From the NCBI RefSeq assembly GCF_009939295.1, contig NZ_WVIC01000014.1:1-64000 (forward strand): DNA of 64,000 nucleotides. The letters are read 5' to 3'. Source of the stretch: Petrachloros mirabilis ULC683. Lineage in GTDB: Bacteria; Cyanobacteriota; Cyanobacteriia; Thermosynechococcales; Thermosynechococcaceae. Each line of letters begins with the position of its first letter. The stretch's first letter is position 1. Positions 7,965-16,387 of the stretch are shown in pieces. Below the pieces are notes generated by a model, which saw nothing but the letters and a program-made list of their open reading frames with translations, did not search any database and was not told the DNA's origin. The position numbers and the translations under genes are program-made.

Positions 7965-9035
7965 ATGGTTCAAAAAATTGCCTTATTCAACCACAAGGGC
8001 GGAGTTAGCAAGACTACAACCACCTTCAACTTGGGCTGGATGCTTGCCTCGAAAGGAAAAAGAGTAATTCTTGTGGATAGCGACCCACAATGTAACCTTA
8101 CGGGCATGGCTTTGGGAGAAGAAACTGAGGATGACGAGGCGCGAATTCAAGAAATTTATAATACGACTTCAAACATAAAGAAAGGTTTAGCTCCGGCATT
8201 TGAATCACAACCTAGAGCAATTGAAGCTATCGATTGTATTCCAGTACAAGGTCGGGATGATTTATTTTTATTGCCTGGTCATGTTGGTTTTGCTGAGTAT
8301 GAAGTAACTCTTGGTATTGCTCAAGAATTAAGTGGTTCAATTCAAGCCCTTAAGAACTTGCCAGGTTCTATCAATGATTTATTTGAGAAAACAGCAGCCA
8401 AGTTTAATGCAGACTATCTTTTGATTGATATGAGTCCTAGCTTAGGCTCAATTAATCAAAATCTGTTGATGATTAGTGACTTTTTCTTGGTACCTACGAC
8501 TGCCGACTTTTTTTCTGTAATGGCAATTGATTCTTTGGCTAAGGTACTGCCAAGATGGTATGCCTGGGCTAAGTCAGCAAGTTCACTTCAAATTTTAAGA
8601 GAAGCTAATTATCCTTTTCCTGATGTTAAGTTGCATTTCTTAGGAACGATCGTTCAAAATTATCGAATTATCCGAGGTAAAGAAACAGCCGCGTTTCAAA
8701 CGTGGATCGAGAAGATTGAGAAAGCTGTCTCTGAAAAGCTAATTCCAACTCTAAGGCAGAGCAATATGATGTTGCCAAATCAGATTTACAGAGATCAAGG
8801 AATTGAAGACAACTTCTCTCTTGCAAAGATTTCCAACTTCAATAGCCTCATTGCTCTATCTCAGGAACATCGAACCCCAGTCTATGACTTAACCCCTGAG
8901 CAGTTAAGACAAACAGGCATCGTTTTGGAGCAAAATCAGCAGAAACAGGAAGAATTTAGGCAAAACTTTTCAGATTTGGCAGACAAAATCATTGCATTAA
9001 GTTTCGACAGCTCCGTCTATGCAGTCAGCGCTTGA
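7965..9035 (+). CDS. ParA/Soj-like P-loop ATPase
   Basis: A 356-residue ParA/MinD-superfamily ATPase. FNHKGGVSKTTTTFNLGWMLA holds the deviant Walker A (K11 and K16), VDSDPQCNLTG is the A' motif, and DYLLIDMSPSLGSINQNLL the Walker B region. It lacks a recognisable ParB partner or parS. Instead its last 17 bases overlap the start of a HEPN-domain gene, implying coupled translation. Codon use and AT content differ visibly from the flanking GC-rich genes, which suggests horizontal transfer. In conflict systems such ATPases can regulate a paired toxin or nuclease; that role here is inference. The C-terminal 60 residues are Gln/Glu rich and probably helical. Confidence 0.8.
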   Translation: MVQKIALFNHKGGVSKTTTTFNLGWMLASKGKRVILVDSDPQCNLTGMALGEETEDDEARIQEIYNTTSNIKKGLAPAFESQPRAIEAIDCIPVQGRDDLFLLPGHVGFAEYEVTLGIAQELSGSIQALKNLPGSINDLFEKTAAKFNADYLLIDMSPSLGSINQNLLMISDFFLVPTTADFFSVMAIDSLAKVLPRWYAWAKSASSLQILREANYPFPDVKLHFLGTIVQNYRIIRGKETAAFQTWIEKIEKAVSEKLIPTLRQSNMMLPNQIYRDQGIEDNFSLAKISNFNSLIALSQEHRTPVYDLTPEQLRQTGIVLEQNQQKQEEFRQNFSDLADKIIALSFDSSVYAVSA

Positions 9036-9774
9036 CCAATTTCGCATTAGCATTGGTCGTGTCCGAGACCTAATTGCACTTCATAATTCTGTCAAAGCCC
9101 AAGCTACAGGCGCACTTGATGCGTCAGACATGTTACGTGCTGCGCTGGTTCTCGCTGTGAGCGCATTGGATTATTATGTGCATGAAGTTGTAACGCTAGG
9201 AATGCTGGAAATTCATCGAGGACATCGTTCTGAGCCAATACCTTCAGCGAATACAACTCAGTCAGCATTTTCACGCTTTCAAGTATCGTTGGGCGGTGCG
9301 CGTCAAGATCGACTGACAGCGATTGATATTGCCTCTTGGCTCGAAGCTGATATTCAACAAACTCAAGGATATGAGTTTCTCCAGCAATCCCAGACGATTT
9401 CAGCTTTGATCCCCACAATATCGAGTAGCATTCTAGCTAGACTCAATAATACTTCTTGGTTAGAGAGCGAAATCAGAGAACGTTTGTGATATCAGAGTTT
9501 TCAACAAGCAGACAAAATTGCTGATGCAATCAGATACATTTCAGACAAAAAGTTATGGGATGAAGTGGCTATCCAAATGACTAAATCTGCAAAAGATATT
9601 AAGCAGCAACTAAATTCAATTGTCGATCGAAGAAATAAAATTGCGCATGAGGCTGACATAGACCCAACTTTTAATATCGGAAGTCGATGGAATATTGATG
9701 AGGTACTTGTTGATGATGCAATTGACTTTATTGAGAAGCTTGTTGAGAATATTCATCAAGTGCTGTCGAAATAG
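9019..9774 (+). pseudogene. HEPN-domain (RiboL-PSP-HEPN-like) protein with one in-frame TGA
   Basis: One frame runs from ATG 9019 to TAG 9774 with a single internal TGA at 9487-9489. The first part (156 aa) has MLRAALVLAVSALDYYVHEVVTLG, resembling the N-terminal helix of RiboL-PSP-HEPN domains. The part after the TGA has QLNSIVDRRNKIAHEADID, a clear HEPN RxxxxH ribonuclease motif (R-N-K-I-A-H). Both halves therefore belong to one protein of about 250 residues. The TGA separates the active-site helix from the rest. It may be a nonsense mutation, a sequencing error, or two co-translated pieces (ATG at 9577 inside the second part). HEPN proteins of this kind are RNases in TA and anti-phage systems; the paired ATPase gene overlaps by 17 bases. 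Confidence 0.65.
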
Positions 9775-9790
9775 CAAAACGGGATAAGCC

Positions 9791-9877
9791 AGCTAACAAC
9801 CCGGTTCGAGCGGACTGGCAAAGTTGGACGGTATTGCGTCATAGGATCTTGGCAGCCGCTCAACCGGATCGTTGGGT
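9791..9877 (+). other. attC-like cassette recombination site
   Basis: An 87-bp imperfect palindrome begins 17 bp after the HEPN stop. Outer boxes are AGCTAAC (9791-9797, six of seven matches to RYYYAAC) and GTTGGGT (9871-9877, matches GTTRRRY). The arms pair as CCGGTT, GAGCGG and CTGxCA, with single unpaired bases C9807 and A9814 on one arm only, six pairs apart. Such one-sided extrahelical bases are a hallmark of integron attC sites. Position at the 3' end of a cassette-like gene pair and orientation also fit. No integrase gene is visible in the window. Confidence 0.5.
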
Positions 9878-9888
9878 GTCAGCAATTG

Positions 9889-10441
9889 CTACACGGTGAG
9901 ATTTAAGTTGCCCTGGGCAGGAGATGCCAGATCATCTTGCCCTTGCCGGATCATTGGTTTGCCGTAGGTGCCGCTCTGCATGAAAAAGACGGTCACAGTA
10001 CCCAAAATAGGGTCTACAACCCAAGACTCCGGCACGCCAATTTCCTCATACTGTCGGCGTTTGTCAATATAGTCGTGCTGTCGTTGTAATTCGCCCAGCC
10101 TCACGACCTCCACGACTAATTGTGGGGGTGCCATCGAGCATCGGATCGTATTGCGTGGCTTTAGCTGCTGAATATGCTCCGCTCGAAATAATCGTTAAGT
10201 CAGGGTAACGGTTTTTGGGTTCGCCTAGCACCTCCAGCTCTAGGCCATGACCTCTAACGCAATCAATGCCCAACAACAAACCGAATTGGAGAAAAAGGCG
10301 ATTAGCAATCTGCACATTCTCTCCAGATTCTGGCGGCACTTCCATGAGTTCTCCATTGAACAACTCGTAGAGTCGATCACTATCGTCGTCATAGGCAAGA
10401 TATTCATCAAAGCTCAAGAAGCGCTGCTTAGACTGAATCAT
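9889..10441 (-). pseudogene. Uma2 family endonuclease, frameshifted
   Basis: The N-terminal frame (MIQSKQRFLSFDEYLAYDD ... YELFNGELMEVPPESG ... YPDLTIISSGAYSAAKATQYDPMLD) is Uma2 and is lost near 10134. The family then continues in another frame as MAPPQLVVEVV ... DYIDKRRQYEEIGVPESWVVDP. Together they give a normal-length protein, so a small indel around DPMLD/MAPPQ broke it. Start at 10441 rather than 10477 because homologues begin close to FLSFDEYL. Convergent to the ParA-HEPN pair and just past the attC-like site. Confidence 0.8.
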
Positions 10442-10473
10442 GACGTTCCCTGTGGGTTGATTGAAAGGGATTA

Positions 10474-12591
10474 TCAATACTCAAGTTCAAGACGGGTCTC
10501 GTCCAAGGCATCCCACCCATTGGATGTTTCCGCCTCGAACGACTCGGGGTCAGCCTCTGGAGTTGGAGCTGACATTGAGAGGGTATACATCGAACCGGGG
10601 GTAACAGGTTGGGCGACGATGCTGCCTTTGCGGCCAGCCAGGGGAGGTAAGGACGGAAACGATTCCACGGGAATTTCGGGGGCGATTTGAGCCATAAAGC
10701 GTTTCCAGGCAACGGCGGCGGTGCTGCTGCTGCCTTGGGTGGGGGTGTTATTGTCATTGCCCAGCCACACCCCAGCCGCCAACTGAGGCACAAACCCCAC
10801 AAACCACAGATCCCGAGATTCCTCTGAGGTGCCGGTTTTACCGGCTACGGGGCGACCGAGTTGGGCAGGTTTACCGGTGCCGTCGGCGACGACCTGCTCT
10901 AACATCCAGGTCATGATGGCAGATGAGCTGGGGTCAAGGGCTGGTTTTTTTGGAGAGGGAGCCTGGTACAAAACCTCTCCTTCGCGACTGATTACTTTAC
11001 GAATGCCGTGGGTGGGGGTACGAACTCCCTGAGCGGCCAAGGTGCCGTAAGCACTGGTTAGCTCTAACAGTGTGAGTTCATTGGCACCGAGGGCGGTGGC
11101 ATAAAAGGGGTCGAGCTTGGACTGAATGCCGAGTTCCCGAGCCAAATTGATGGTTGGCTCAAACCCGACTTCAATCAATGCCCGCACAGCAGGTATGTTG
11201 GCGGACTGACTGAGAGCCCGATGCATAGAAATCCAGCCCCGGTATTCCTGGCCGTAGTTGTTGGGCTGGTATCCGTCCACCACGAGAGGGGCATCTAGAA
11301 AGGTGTCGTAGGGGGACAGACCCGATGCGATCGCAGCTGCATAGACAAACGCCTTAAAGGTGGAACCGGGCTGGCGCTGGGCTTGGGTAACTCGGTTAAA
11401 CTGTGACTGGTTAAAGTTGGCACCGCCCACCATCGCCTTGATTTCGCCATTGCGGGGGTCGATGGCGACCAAAGCCGCTTGCTCGAACCCCTGAGCTGAG
11501 CCATCGAGGGCTACCGTATCTTGCACCGCTTGGGTGGCAGCGGCTTGCCACTTCAGATTCAGGGTCGTGTAAACAGTGAGGCCACCATCTTGCAAGGCTT
11601 CGGGGGGTAACAATTCATCCAGTTGCTTTTGAATATAAGCCTGAAAATAAGGCGCTCGGTTATCCAGGTTGGGTGGGGGCTGAGGATTGACCTGGATGGG
11701 TTCTGACTGCGCGGCTACTGATTCCGCAAAGGTAATAAACCCCTCGCGCACCATGCGTTGCAACACTTCACGGCGACGTTGCTCTGCTCGCTCTAGGCTC
11801 TCCAAGGGCGAATATAAACTAGGAGCTGCTGGCAACCCAGCCAACAGCGCCGTTTCTGATAGGCTGAGCTGAGCCACTGATTTGCCAAAATAGACCCAGG
11901 CGGCATCTGCTACCCCATAGGCTCCTGAGCCGAGATAGACCTGGTTCAAATACCGCTCTAGAATTTCAGCTTTGCTGAGATGTTGCTCAATCCGCAAGGC
12001 CAATTGTGCTTCCCGAGCCTTTCGCAGGATGGATTGCTCCTGATCCAGGTAGCTAATGCGAGCCAATTGCTGGGTGAGGGTGCTACCTCCTTCTGTGACC
12101 CGCCCCGAAAGGAGGTTACTTGTTATGGCTCTGACCACCCCGACCCCATCGACCCCAGGATGTTGATAGAAGCGCCGATCTTCAGTGGCAATAAATGCCT
12201 GCTGCACCCACTGGGGAATGGCTTCAATATCCAGATATTGTCGGGTGGCAGGGCCAGATTGGAACACGACCCCGCCATCGGCAGACTGTACCGTCAGGGT
12301 ACCTCGACTCACTGTAGTGGACTGGGCAATCTGAGGGGTTTCGGGCAAGGTCTTGGCTACCCACCACCAACTGCCCCCCACCACAGCCGTGGTGCCCAGA
12401 ACCAGGTAGCTGAGTCGCCGTAGCCGACGGCCTCGGGTTTCTCGACGACGTTTTTGCAGCAGCTTACGGCGTAAACCCTGGGGCGAGTCCGGTACGGGCT
12501 CAAGGGTAGAAGTCGTTGTCAGCGGCTCAAGGGAGTCTTGAGTCGCTGAGGTGTCTGCGTGAGTCTTGGTTTCCCTCGGGGATTTGGTCAT
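10474..12591 (-). CDS. Class A penicillin-binding protein (PBP1A-type)
   Basis: A 705-residue bifunctional peptidoglycan synthase. A basic cytoplasmic tail precedes one membrane segment (about residues 61-79). The GT51 glycosyltransferase domain has EDRRFYQHPGVD (E137), GGSTLTQQLAR (about 168) and LERYLNQVYLGSGAYGV (about 211). The transpeptidase domain has GSTFKAF (S410/K413), SQSANIP and AGKTGTSEESRD, so all three penicillin-binding motifs are present. It polymerises and cross-links glycan strands at the outer face of the plasma membrane. Cyanobacteria usually carry several paralogues, so I give no ponA/mrcA symbol. Standing alone on this strand, with a broken Uma2 gene behind it. Confidence 0.92.
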   Translation of the reverse strand: MTKSPRETKTHADTSATQDSLEPLTTTSTLEPVPDSPQGLRRKLLQKRRRETRGRRLRRLSYLVLGTTAVVGGSWWWVAKTLPETPQIAQSTTVSRGTLTVQSADGGVVFQSGPATRQYLDIEAIPQWVQQAFIATEDRRFYQHPGVDGVGVVRAITSNLLSGRVTEGGSTLTQQLARISYLDQEQSILRKAREAQLALRIEQHLSKAEILERYLNQVYLGSGAYGVADAAWVYFGKSVAQLSLSETALLAGLPAAPSLYSPLESLERAEQRRREVLQRMVREGFITFAESVAAQSEPIQVNPQPPPNLDNRAPYFQAYIQKQLDELLPPEALQDGGLTVYTTLNLKWQAAATQAVQDTVALDGSAQGFEQAALVAIDPRNGEIKAMVGGANFNQSQFNRVTQAQRQPGSTFKAFVYAAAIASGLSPYDTFLDAPLVVDGYQPNNYGQEYRGWISMHRALSQSANIPAVRALIEVGFEPTINLARELGIQSKLDPFYATALGANELTLLELTSAYGTLAAQGVRTPTHGIRKVISREGEVLYQAPSPKKPALDPSSSAIMTWMLEQVVADGTGKPAQLGRPVAGKTGTSEESRDLWFVGFVPQLAAGVWLGNDNNTPTQGSSSTAAVAWKRFMAQIAPEIPVESFPSLPPLAGRKGSIVAQPVTPGSMYTLSMSAPTPEADPESFEAETSNGWDALDETRLELEY

Positions 12592-12767
12592 CCAGGTCGG
12601 TTGTGAATCAAGCTTAGACTGAGGCTAGCTCTCCAGCCCCTACGGCAAGGAGGAAAGCCGCTACTATTTTATGGCTTTCAGATCATTTAAATAGTGTAGC
12701 GTTCTCGATCTTGAACCCAAAGAGAACTCCTGTCCTAGTGCCCTGTCCTGGATTTCCTGGTGTGATT

Positions 12768-13550
12768 ATGCCTAGCTTACTGTCAACCCTCACCCAAATT
12801 TTACGCCAATGGGGAGGTGCGATCGCATTCTATACTTGCATTCCTCTTCCCAGAACCTGGAGCCTGGATCTAGATCGCATTGCGCGCTGGGCACCCTGGG
12901 TTGGCTTGGGTCTGGGGGGGCTGTTGGTGGGCATGGATGCGATCGCAGCCACTCTAGGAATGCCACCGCTTACCCGTAGCGCCCTCTTGGTCGCCCTCTG
13001 GCTAGGACTCACTGGCGGACTTCACCTAGACGGTGCCATGGATACCGCCGATGGCCTAGCAGTATGGGATCCTCAAAAGCGATTAACCGTCATGGCCGAC
13101 AGTCGCACCGGAGCCTTTGGGGTGATGGCCGGAGTGCTCGTGCTCTTACTCAAAACTTGCGCCTTAACTGAGCTGACTGACTTTCGGACTCTAGCTTTGC
13201 TCAGCGCCATGACCTGGGGGCGCTGGGGACAAATCCTCGCCATTGCCTGTTACCCCTACCTCAAATCCCAGGGAAAGGGGGCCAGCCACAAAACGACCCA
13301 GCAATTTCCCTGGGACTTTCTTCCTGGCCTGCTAGCCCTTGTTTTGCTCAGCACAATCTCCCTCATAGGGCCACTCTGGAGCCCTTACAACTGGAAGACT
13401 GCCATTGCCGTAATTTTGGGTTGTAGCCTCATCAGTTGGGGCACTGGTGCCTGGTTTAACCGTCAGCTTCAAGGCATGACCGGAGACCCCTATGGCGCAG
13501 TGGTGGAATGGACAGAGGCATTCATTCTTTGTGGCTTTACGCTTCTATAA
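12768..13550 (+). CDS. cobS: Adenosylcobinamide-GDP ribazoletransferase
   Basis: A 260-residue integral membrane cobalamin synthase, joining adenosylcobinamide-GDP to alpha-ribazole in the last steps of (pseudo)cobalamin synthesis. FYTCIPLP near the N-terminus, GGLHLDGAMDTADGL (metal-binding acidic motif) and MADSRTGAFGVMAG are family signatures. Several hydrophobic helices follow. The ATG at 12768 is preferred because homologues start near LLSTLTQILRQW; an in-frame start at 12711 would add 19 residues without similarity. No cobalamin riboswitch was recognised in the short upstream gap. Confidence 0.9.
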   Translation: MPSLLSTLTQILRQWGGAIAFYTCIPLPRTWSLDLDRIARWAPWVGLGLGGLLVGMDAIAATLGMPPLTRSALLVALWLGLTGGLHLDGAMDTADGLAVWDPQKRLTVMADSRTGAFGVMAGVLVLLLKTCALTELTDFRTLALLSAMTWGRWGQILAIACYPYLKSQGKGASHKTTQQFPWDFLPGLLALVLLSTISLIGPLWSPYNWKTAIAVILGCSLISWGTGAWFNRQLQGMTGDPYGAVVEWTEAFILCGFTLL

Positions 13551-13561
13551 TTTTTCGGAGC

Positions 13562-13647
13562 GCCTAACGGTGAAGCTGTGCGGCGGCAGATAACCTTGAA
13601 CTCAGCACCAGCAGCTTTCGTCCGTCCGCTGCCACGTAGTGTTAGCT
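13562..13647 (-). other. Possible second attC-like site
   Basis: On the minus strand this 86-bp stretch begins AGCTAAC (13647-13641) and ends GTTAGGC (13568-13562), which match the outer boxes of an attC site. It shares the GCCAGCTAAC start with the site at 9788-9797. It lies directly downstream of the VapC reading frame (stop at 13654) in the same orientation, as a cassette attC would. Arm pairing is weaker than in the 9791 site, so this is a lower-confidence call. Confidence 0.35.
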
Positions 13648-13653
13648 GGCGGG

Positions 13654-14068
13654 TTAAGGGAATAGCTCAAAGTAATCGCAGTGACTTGGACGAATAATCG
13701 AAAAATCTCGACGATCGAGCGTATAAACGCGAGTAATAGCAAGCCTTTCAGCTATGGCAACGATCGCCGCATCTGTAAAATCAAGCTGACTATCAGCATA
13801 TTGCTCCAAGATCTCATGCGTTCGTGCCAAGTCCTCTGTGGTTACAGACTCAACTTGAACCGCATCAGGTGTCATTTTGGATACAAAACGGCGCATAGCT
13901 TGATGCCCCAGCCTTGATGCAATCAGATAGCAGACTTCAGGCAGGACAACGACAGGCAGAACCAATAGCTCATTCAAGCTTTGAGCAACAGCCAGTACCC
14001 GTTGATGGTTGCGATCGCCCTGATTCAGTTAAGGCGAACAGAAAACTGGTATCGAGTACCGCTGTCAT
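13654..14068 (-). pseudogene. VapC-like PIN toxin, frameshifted near its N-terminus
   Basis: The minus strand starts MTAVLDTSFLFALTESG, a PIN-domain start with the first catalytic Asp. It goes out of frame at about 14020, where GGGCGATCGC appears to carry one extra G. The correct continuation is RNHQRVLAVAQSLNELLVLPVVVLPEVCYLI and LDFTDAAIVAIAERL ... TLDRRDF, with the remaining acidic residues intact. Removing one G restores a protein of about 137 residues. The start overlaps the antitoxin stop by 4 bases. An ATG at 13977 could express only a piece without the first Asp. Confidence 0.75.
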
Positions 14069-14337
14069 ACTACGTTGCTTGACCTGGAACTCCAGCCATG
14101 CACAGAGTCAATTTCATTCCGGAGGATTTCTTCATCCCGCTCTGAAACATCCGGTTGACCAGAATGACCTAAGCCTGCAATTGCAAGTAAAAAATTAGCA
14201 GATTGATTGTTGGCTTCCGTGCGTGGGGCTGATTTATAGCGAAGATAGTCGAGAAAACTGGCAAGCTCTGCCAAAGCCTCTTCAGGAAGAGCGCTGACTG
14301 TTTCAAGGAGCCGTTGCCGTTCTACAGTACTTTCCAT
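14065..14337 (-). CDS. Putative antitoxin paired with PIN protein
   Basis: A 90-residue protein (MESTVERQRLLETVSALPEEALAELASFLDYLRYKS) resembling the DUF2281-like antitoxins found before PIN toxins in cyanobacteria. Its stop overlaps the PIN start (ATGA), indicating an operon. No frameshift is seen, so the antitoxin is open while the toxin is broken. Assignment rests mainly on context and the LPEEALAELASFLDYLR pattern. Confidence 0.6.
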   Translation of the reverse strand: MESTVERQRLLETVSALPEEALAELASFLDYLRYKSAPRTEANNQSANFLLAIAGLGHSGQPDVSERDEEILRNEIDSVHGWSSRSSNVV

Positions 14338-14375
14338 CGCTAAATCTCAGGATTAAATTTGCTCCATTTTAGCTC

Positions 14376-14957
14376 CTAGACAATAATGTAGTTTTTTACT
14401 CCAGAGTACACCACTGGCACATCGTCCACTGTCTCTACAGACTGACGTTTTTTGTAATCGAAGTACCGGCGTTCAACCAGCAAGGTTTGAGGCGGTTGTT
14501 CGGTGCTGGGCAAGGTGAGTGGCCTAGGCTCTGGCACAAAGGCTTTGAGCTTGAGTCGCAGATCCTCGGGCAATAAATTTGAGGCTGTATAGGTGCCGGT
14601 TGGGTAGAAAAACAGATCGAGCTTGGCGGCAGGCTGCTTGTAACTATACATGGAAGTGCGATCGCGCCATTTGGGCAATGCCCCATACTTGGCTCGGAAC
14701 TGCTCCGCCTGATGGCGGCCCCCGGTCAGATAAACCGCTTCAGCGACAGCCGCCTGCTGTCGCTGATCTAGTTCTTGCCACAGAGTGTTCAGGCCTGCCC
14801 CCAACAGGTAGCTGGCGATTGCGTCAACGAGCTCAACTTTACGGGTCGGCTTCTCTGGAATCGGCAGGAGTTGAAGCATCTTTTTGAGGTCATCTACCGT
14901 GCGGAAGTTCAGGCCTTCTGCAACAGTTTTGAGGGAGATGGGGGTGAAGGTTGTCAT
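14376..14957 (-). CDS. Hypothetical protein, probably an N-terminal fragment
   Basis: A 193-residue protein from MTTFTPISLKTVAEGLNFRTVDDLKKMLQLLPIPEKPTRK. The first 100 residues look like a helical, SAP- or WH-like region (TVDDLKKMLQLL, KVELVDAIASYLLG). From memory, similar sequence forms the start of much longer cyanobacterial proteins of unknown function, so this may be truncated. The C-terminal end (VVYSGVKNYIIV) is short and not recognised. Start at 14957 rather than 14999 because residues before MTTF look non-coding. No function can be assigned. Confidence 0.45.
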   Translation of the reverse strand: MTTFTPISLKTVAEGLNFRTVDDLKKMLQLLPIPEKPTRKVELVDAIASYLLGAGLNTLWQELDQRQQAAVAEAVYLTGGRHQAEQFRAKYGALPKWRDRTSMYSYKQPAAKLDLFFYPTGTYTASNLLPEDLRLKLKAFVPEPRPLTLPSTEQPPQTLLVERRYFDYKKRQSVETVDDVPVVYSGVKNYIIV

Positions 14958-15654
14958 AGGTCGGTGATGATAAAGACGGTTGCTTCTGGAATGAATCAAC
15001 AGGGTGAAAGCTATGCGCTTGGTGGTGCTCGACAGGATACTGGGCTAGAAAGCCTTGGCCTTTGGTCTTCTGTCTTCTCCAGGGTCAGTGACGTGATTGC
15101 GTATTTCCTTCACCCCGGATCGAAGCATTGGCATCAATTGTCACAAAGTAATTATTTTATAGCGGTTCTTTATTGAAGTGCACCTCAACCTAGGCAACTA
15201 TGAAAGCAATAGGATTGAGAGACTGGCTCGCACTCCATATTATTTAGATTCAATGAAAAAATAACAATCAAAAATACGTTTCTCTCAATATTCAATTAAA
15301 TAATAATAAGATAAAGCCTTGTTTTTTAGTAAATCTTTTTCAAAATCTTGTTCCGAATTCTACTCTACATTTCTCCTTGAATTCAAATCCGTAATATCAC
15401 TGAGGGCACCTCCTTTTTGGGGTGCCACTATGTAAAAAGCAGGACTAAGTTTTTGGCTTAACTTCGGAATGCAGCTCGATACAACTCAGTTTATAGCGGT
15501 TTACAGATCAATGGAGTATATGGGGTTCAGGGGCACTGCCCCCTGTGTGGAGGTCCCACCCCCACACCCCGCACCTCACTCAGGTGAGAACCGCTATAAA
15601 TACAAACTAACCAGTATCGAGATCTAATTGATTGAGTTGTGATGGCATAGTGGC
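14958..15654. other. AT-rich intergenic region upstream of pilin operon
   Basis: No convincing gene. The left part holds an isolated TATAGCGGTTCT end at about 15159. The stretch 15230-15400 is strongly AT-rich and may hold the promoter of the pilin operon. The only defined element is the inverted-repeat unit at 15492-15598. Confidence 0.5.
15492..15598. mobile_element. MITE-like element, TATAGCGGTT family, copy 1
   Basis: A 107-bp unit bounded by TATAGCGGTT (15492) and AACCGCTATA (ending 15598), with an internal G/C-run palindrome. The same unit occurs in reverse orientation at 39236-39344. Both ends begin or finish with TA, which would fit the TA target duplication of IS630/Tc1-type transposition. 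Confidence 0.65.
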
Positions 15655-16350
15655 ATGAAAAGTTCTCAGGGATTTACGCTTCCTGAAGCGATGGCGGTTA
15701 TCGCTGTTACCGGGATTCTCGCAGCCTTTGCGATTCCGCAATTCGGCTTTACGAATCGCCCCTTGCAAAACGGTACCTACCAATTAGCTGGGGTGTTTAA
15801 GCAAGCTCGGATGCGTGCCATCGCCACCACCTCAGCCACCCGCATCTATGCCGAGTCGCCCACTCAGCTCGTGGTGGAAACCTCCAGAAGTGCAAGCTGT
15901 AGTGCCCAGGCAAGACTCACCGAAGCAGCTACCTCCGATACCAAAGAACTAAAAGTAAACACCCTGGCTGGATTTAACGTCGGCCAGAAGCTGCGAGTCG
16001 GCACCAGCACCCAAAACAATGGAGTTCTTGGGGTCACCTCAGACCCTCCCACTCTGATCCTGGGTCAACCCCTGGGCTCAAGTCAGCCCCAAGATGCCGT
16101 TGTCGAACCCCTCGACGAATGGCGTCCTGAGCGGTCGTTTACAGACAACCTCAACTTTCCAGCCAGCGTGGCACTTGCAGAGACCAACTGGCTTCTGTGT
16201 TTTGACAGCCGGGGATTGGCCAACTCCTACAATCTCACCACTCGCGAAACTCTAACGGGCAACCTCAATCTGACCTTAACCGACGCCAAAACCAAGAGCA
16301 AAAGTGGTATTGAAGTCTTTCAAGGGGGGGCACTCAAAATTGACTTATAA
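15655..16350 (+). CDS. GspH/FimT-type pseudopilin
   Basis: A 231-residue prepilin. The leader MKSSQG is followed by FTLPEAMAVIAVTGILAAFAIPQF, a class III prepilin cleavage site (G/F) with the required Glu at +5 and a hydrophobic helix. The rest is a GspH/FimT-like periplasmic domain. First gene of a four-gene cluster whose order (FimT, PilV-like, PilW-like, PilX-like) matches minor pilin operons, which prime type IV pilus assembly. PilD would cleave it; PilD is not in this window. Confidence 0.8.
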   Translation: MKSSQGFTLPEAMAVIAVTGILAAFAIPQFGFTNRPLQNGTYQLAGVFKQARMRAIATTSATRIYAESPTQLVVETSRSASCSAQARLTEAATSDTKELKVNTLAGFNVGQKLRVGTSTQNNGVLGVTSDPPTLILGQPLGSSQPQDAVVEPLDEWRPERSFTDNLNFPASVALAETNWLLCFDSRGLANSYNLTTRETLTGNLNLTLTDAKTKSKSGIEVFQGGALKIDL

Positions 16351-16387
16351 CTCTCGTCAACGCAGACCAATGATCACTGGGAGAGCC

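Noticed and set aside
7965-9035. Plasmid partition ATPase marking an integrated plasmid
   Set aside because: No parB, parS, rep gene or origin nearby; the only partner is the overlapping HEPN gene.
9487-9489. Selenocysteine at the in-frame TGA of the HEPN gene
   Set aside because: No SECIS-like hairpin is evident just after the TGA, and no family precedent for Sec at this place is known to me.
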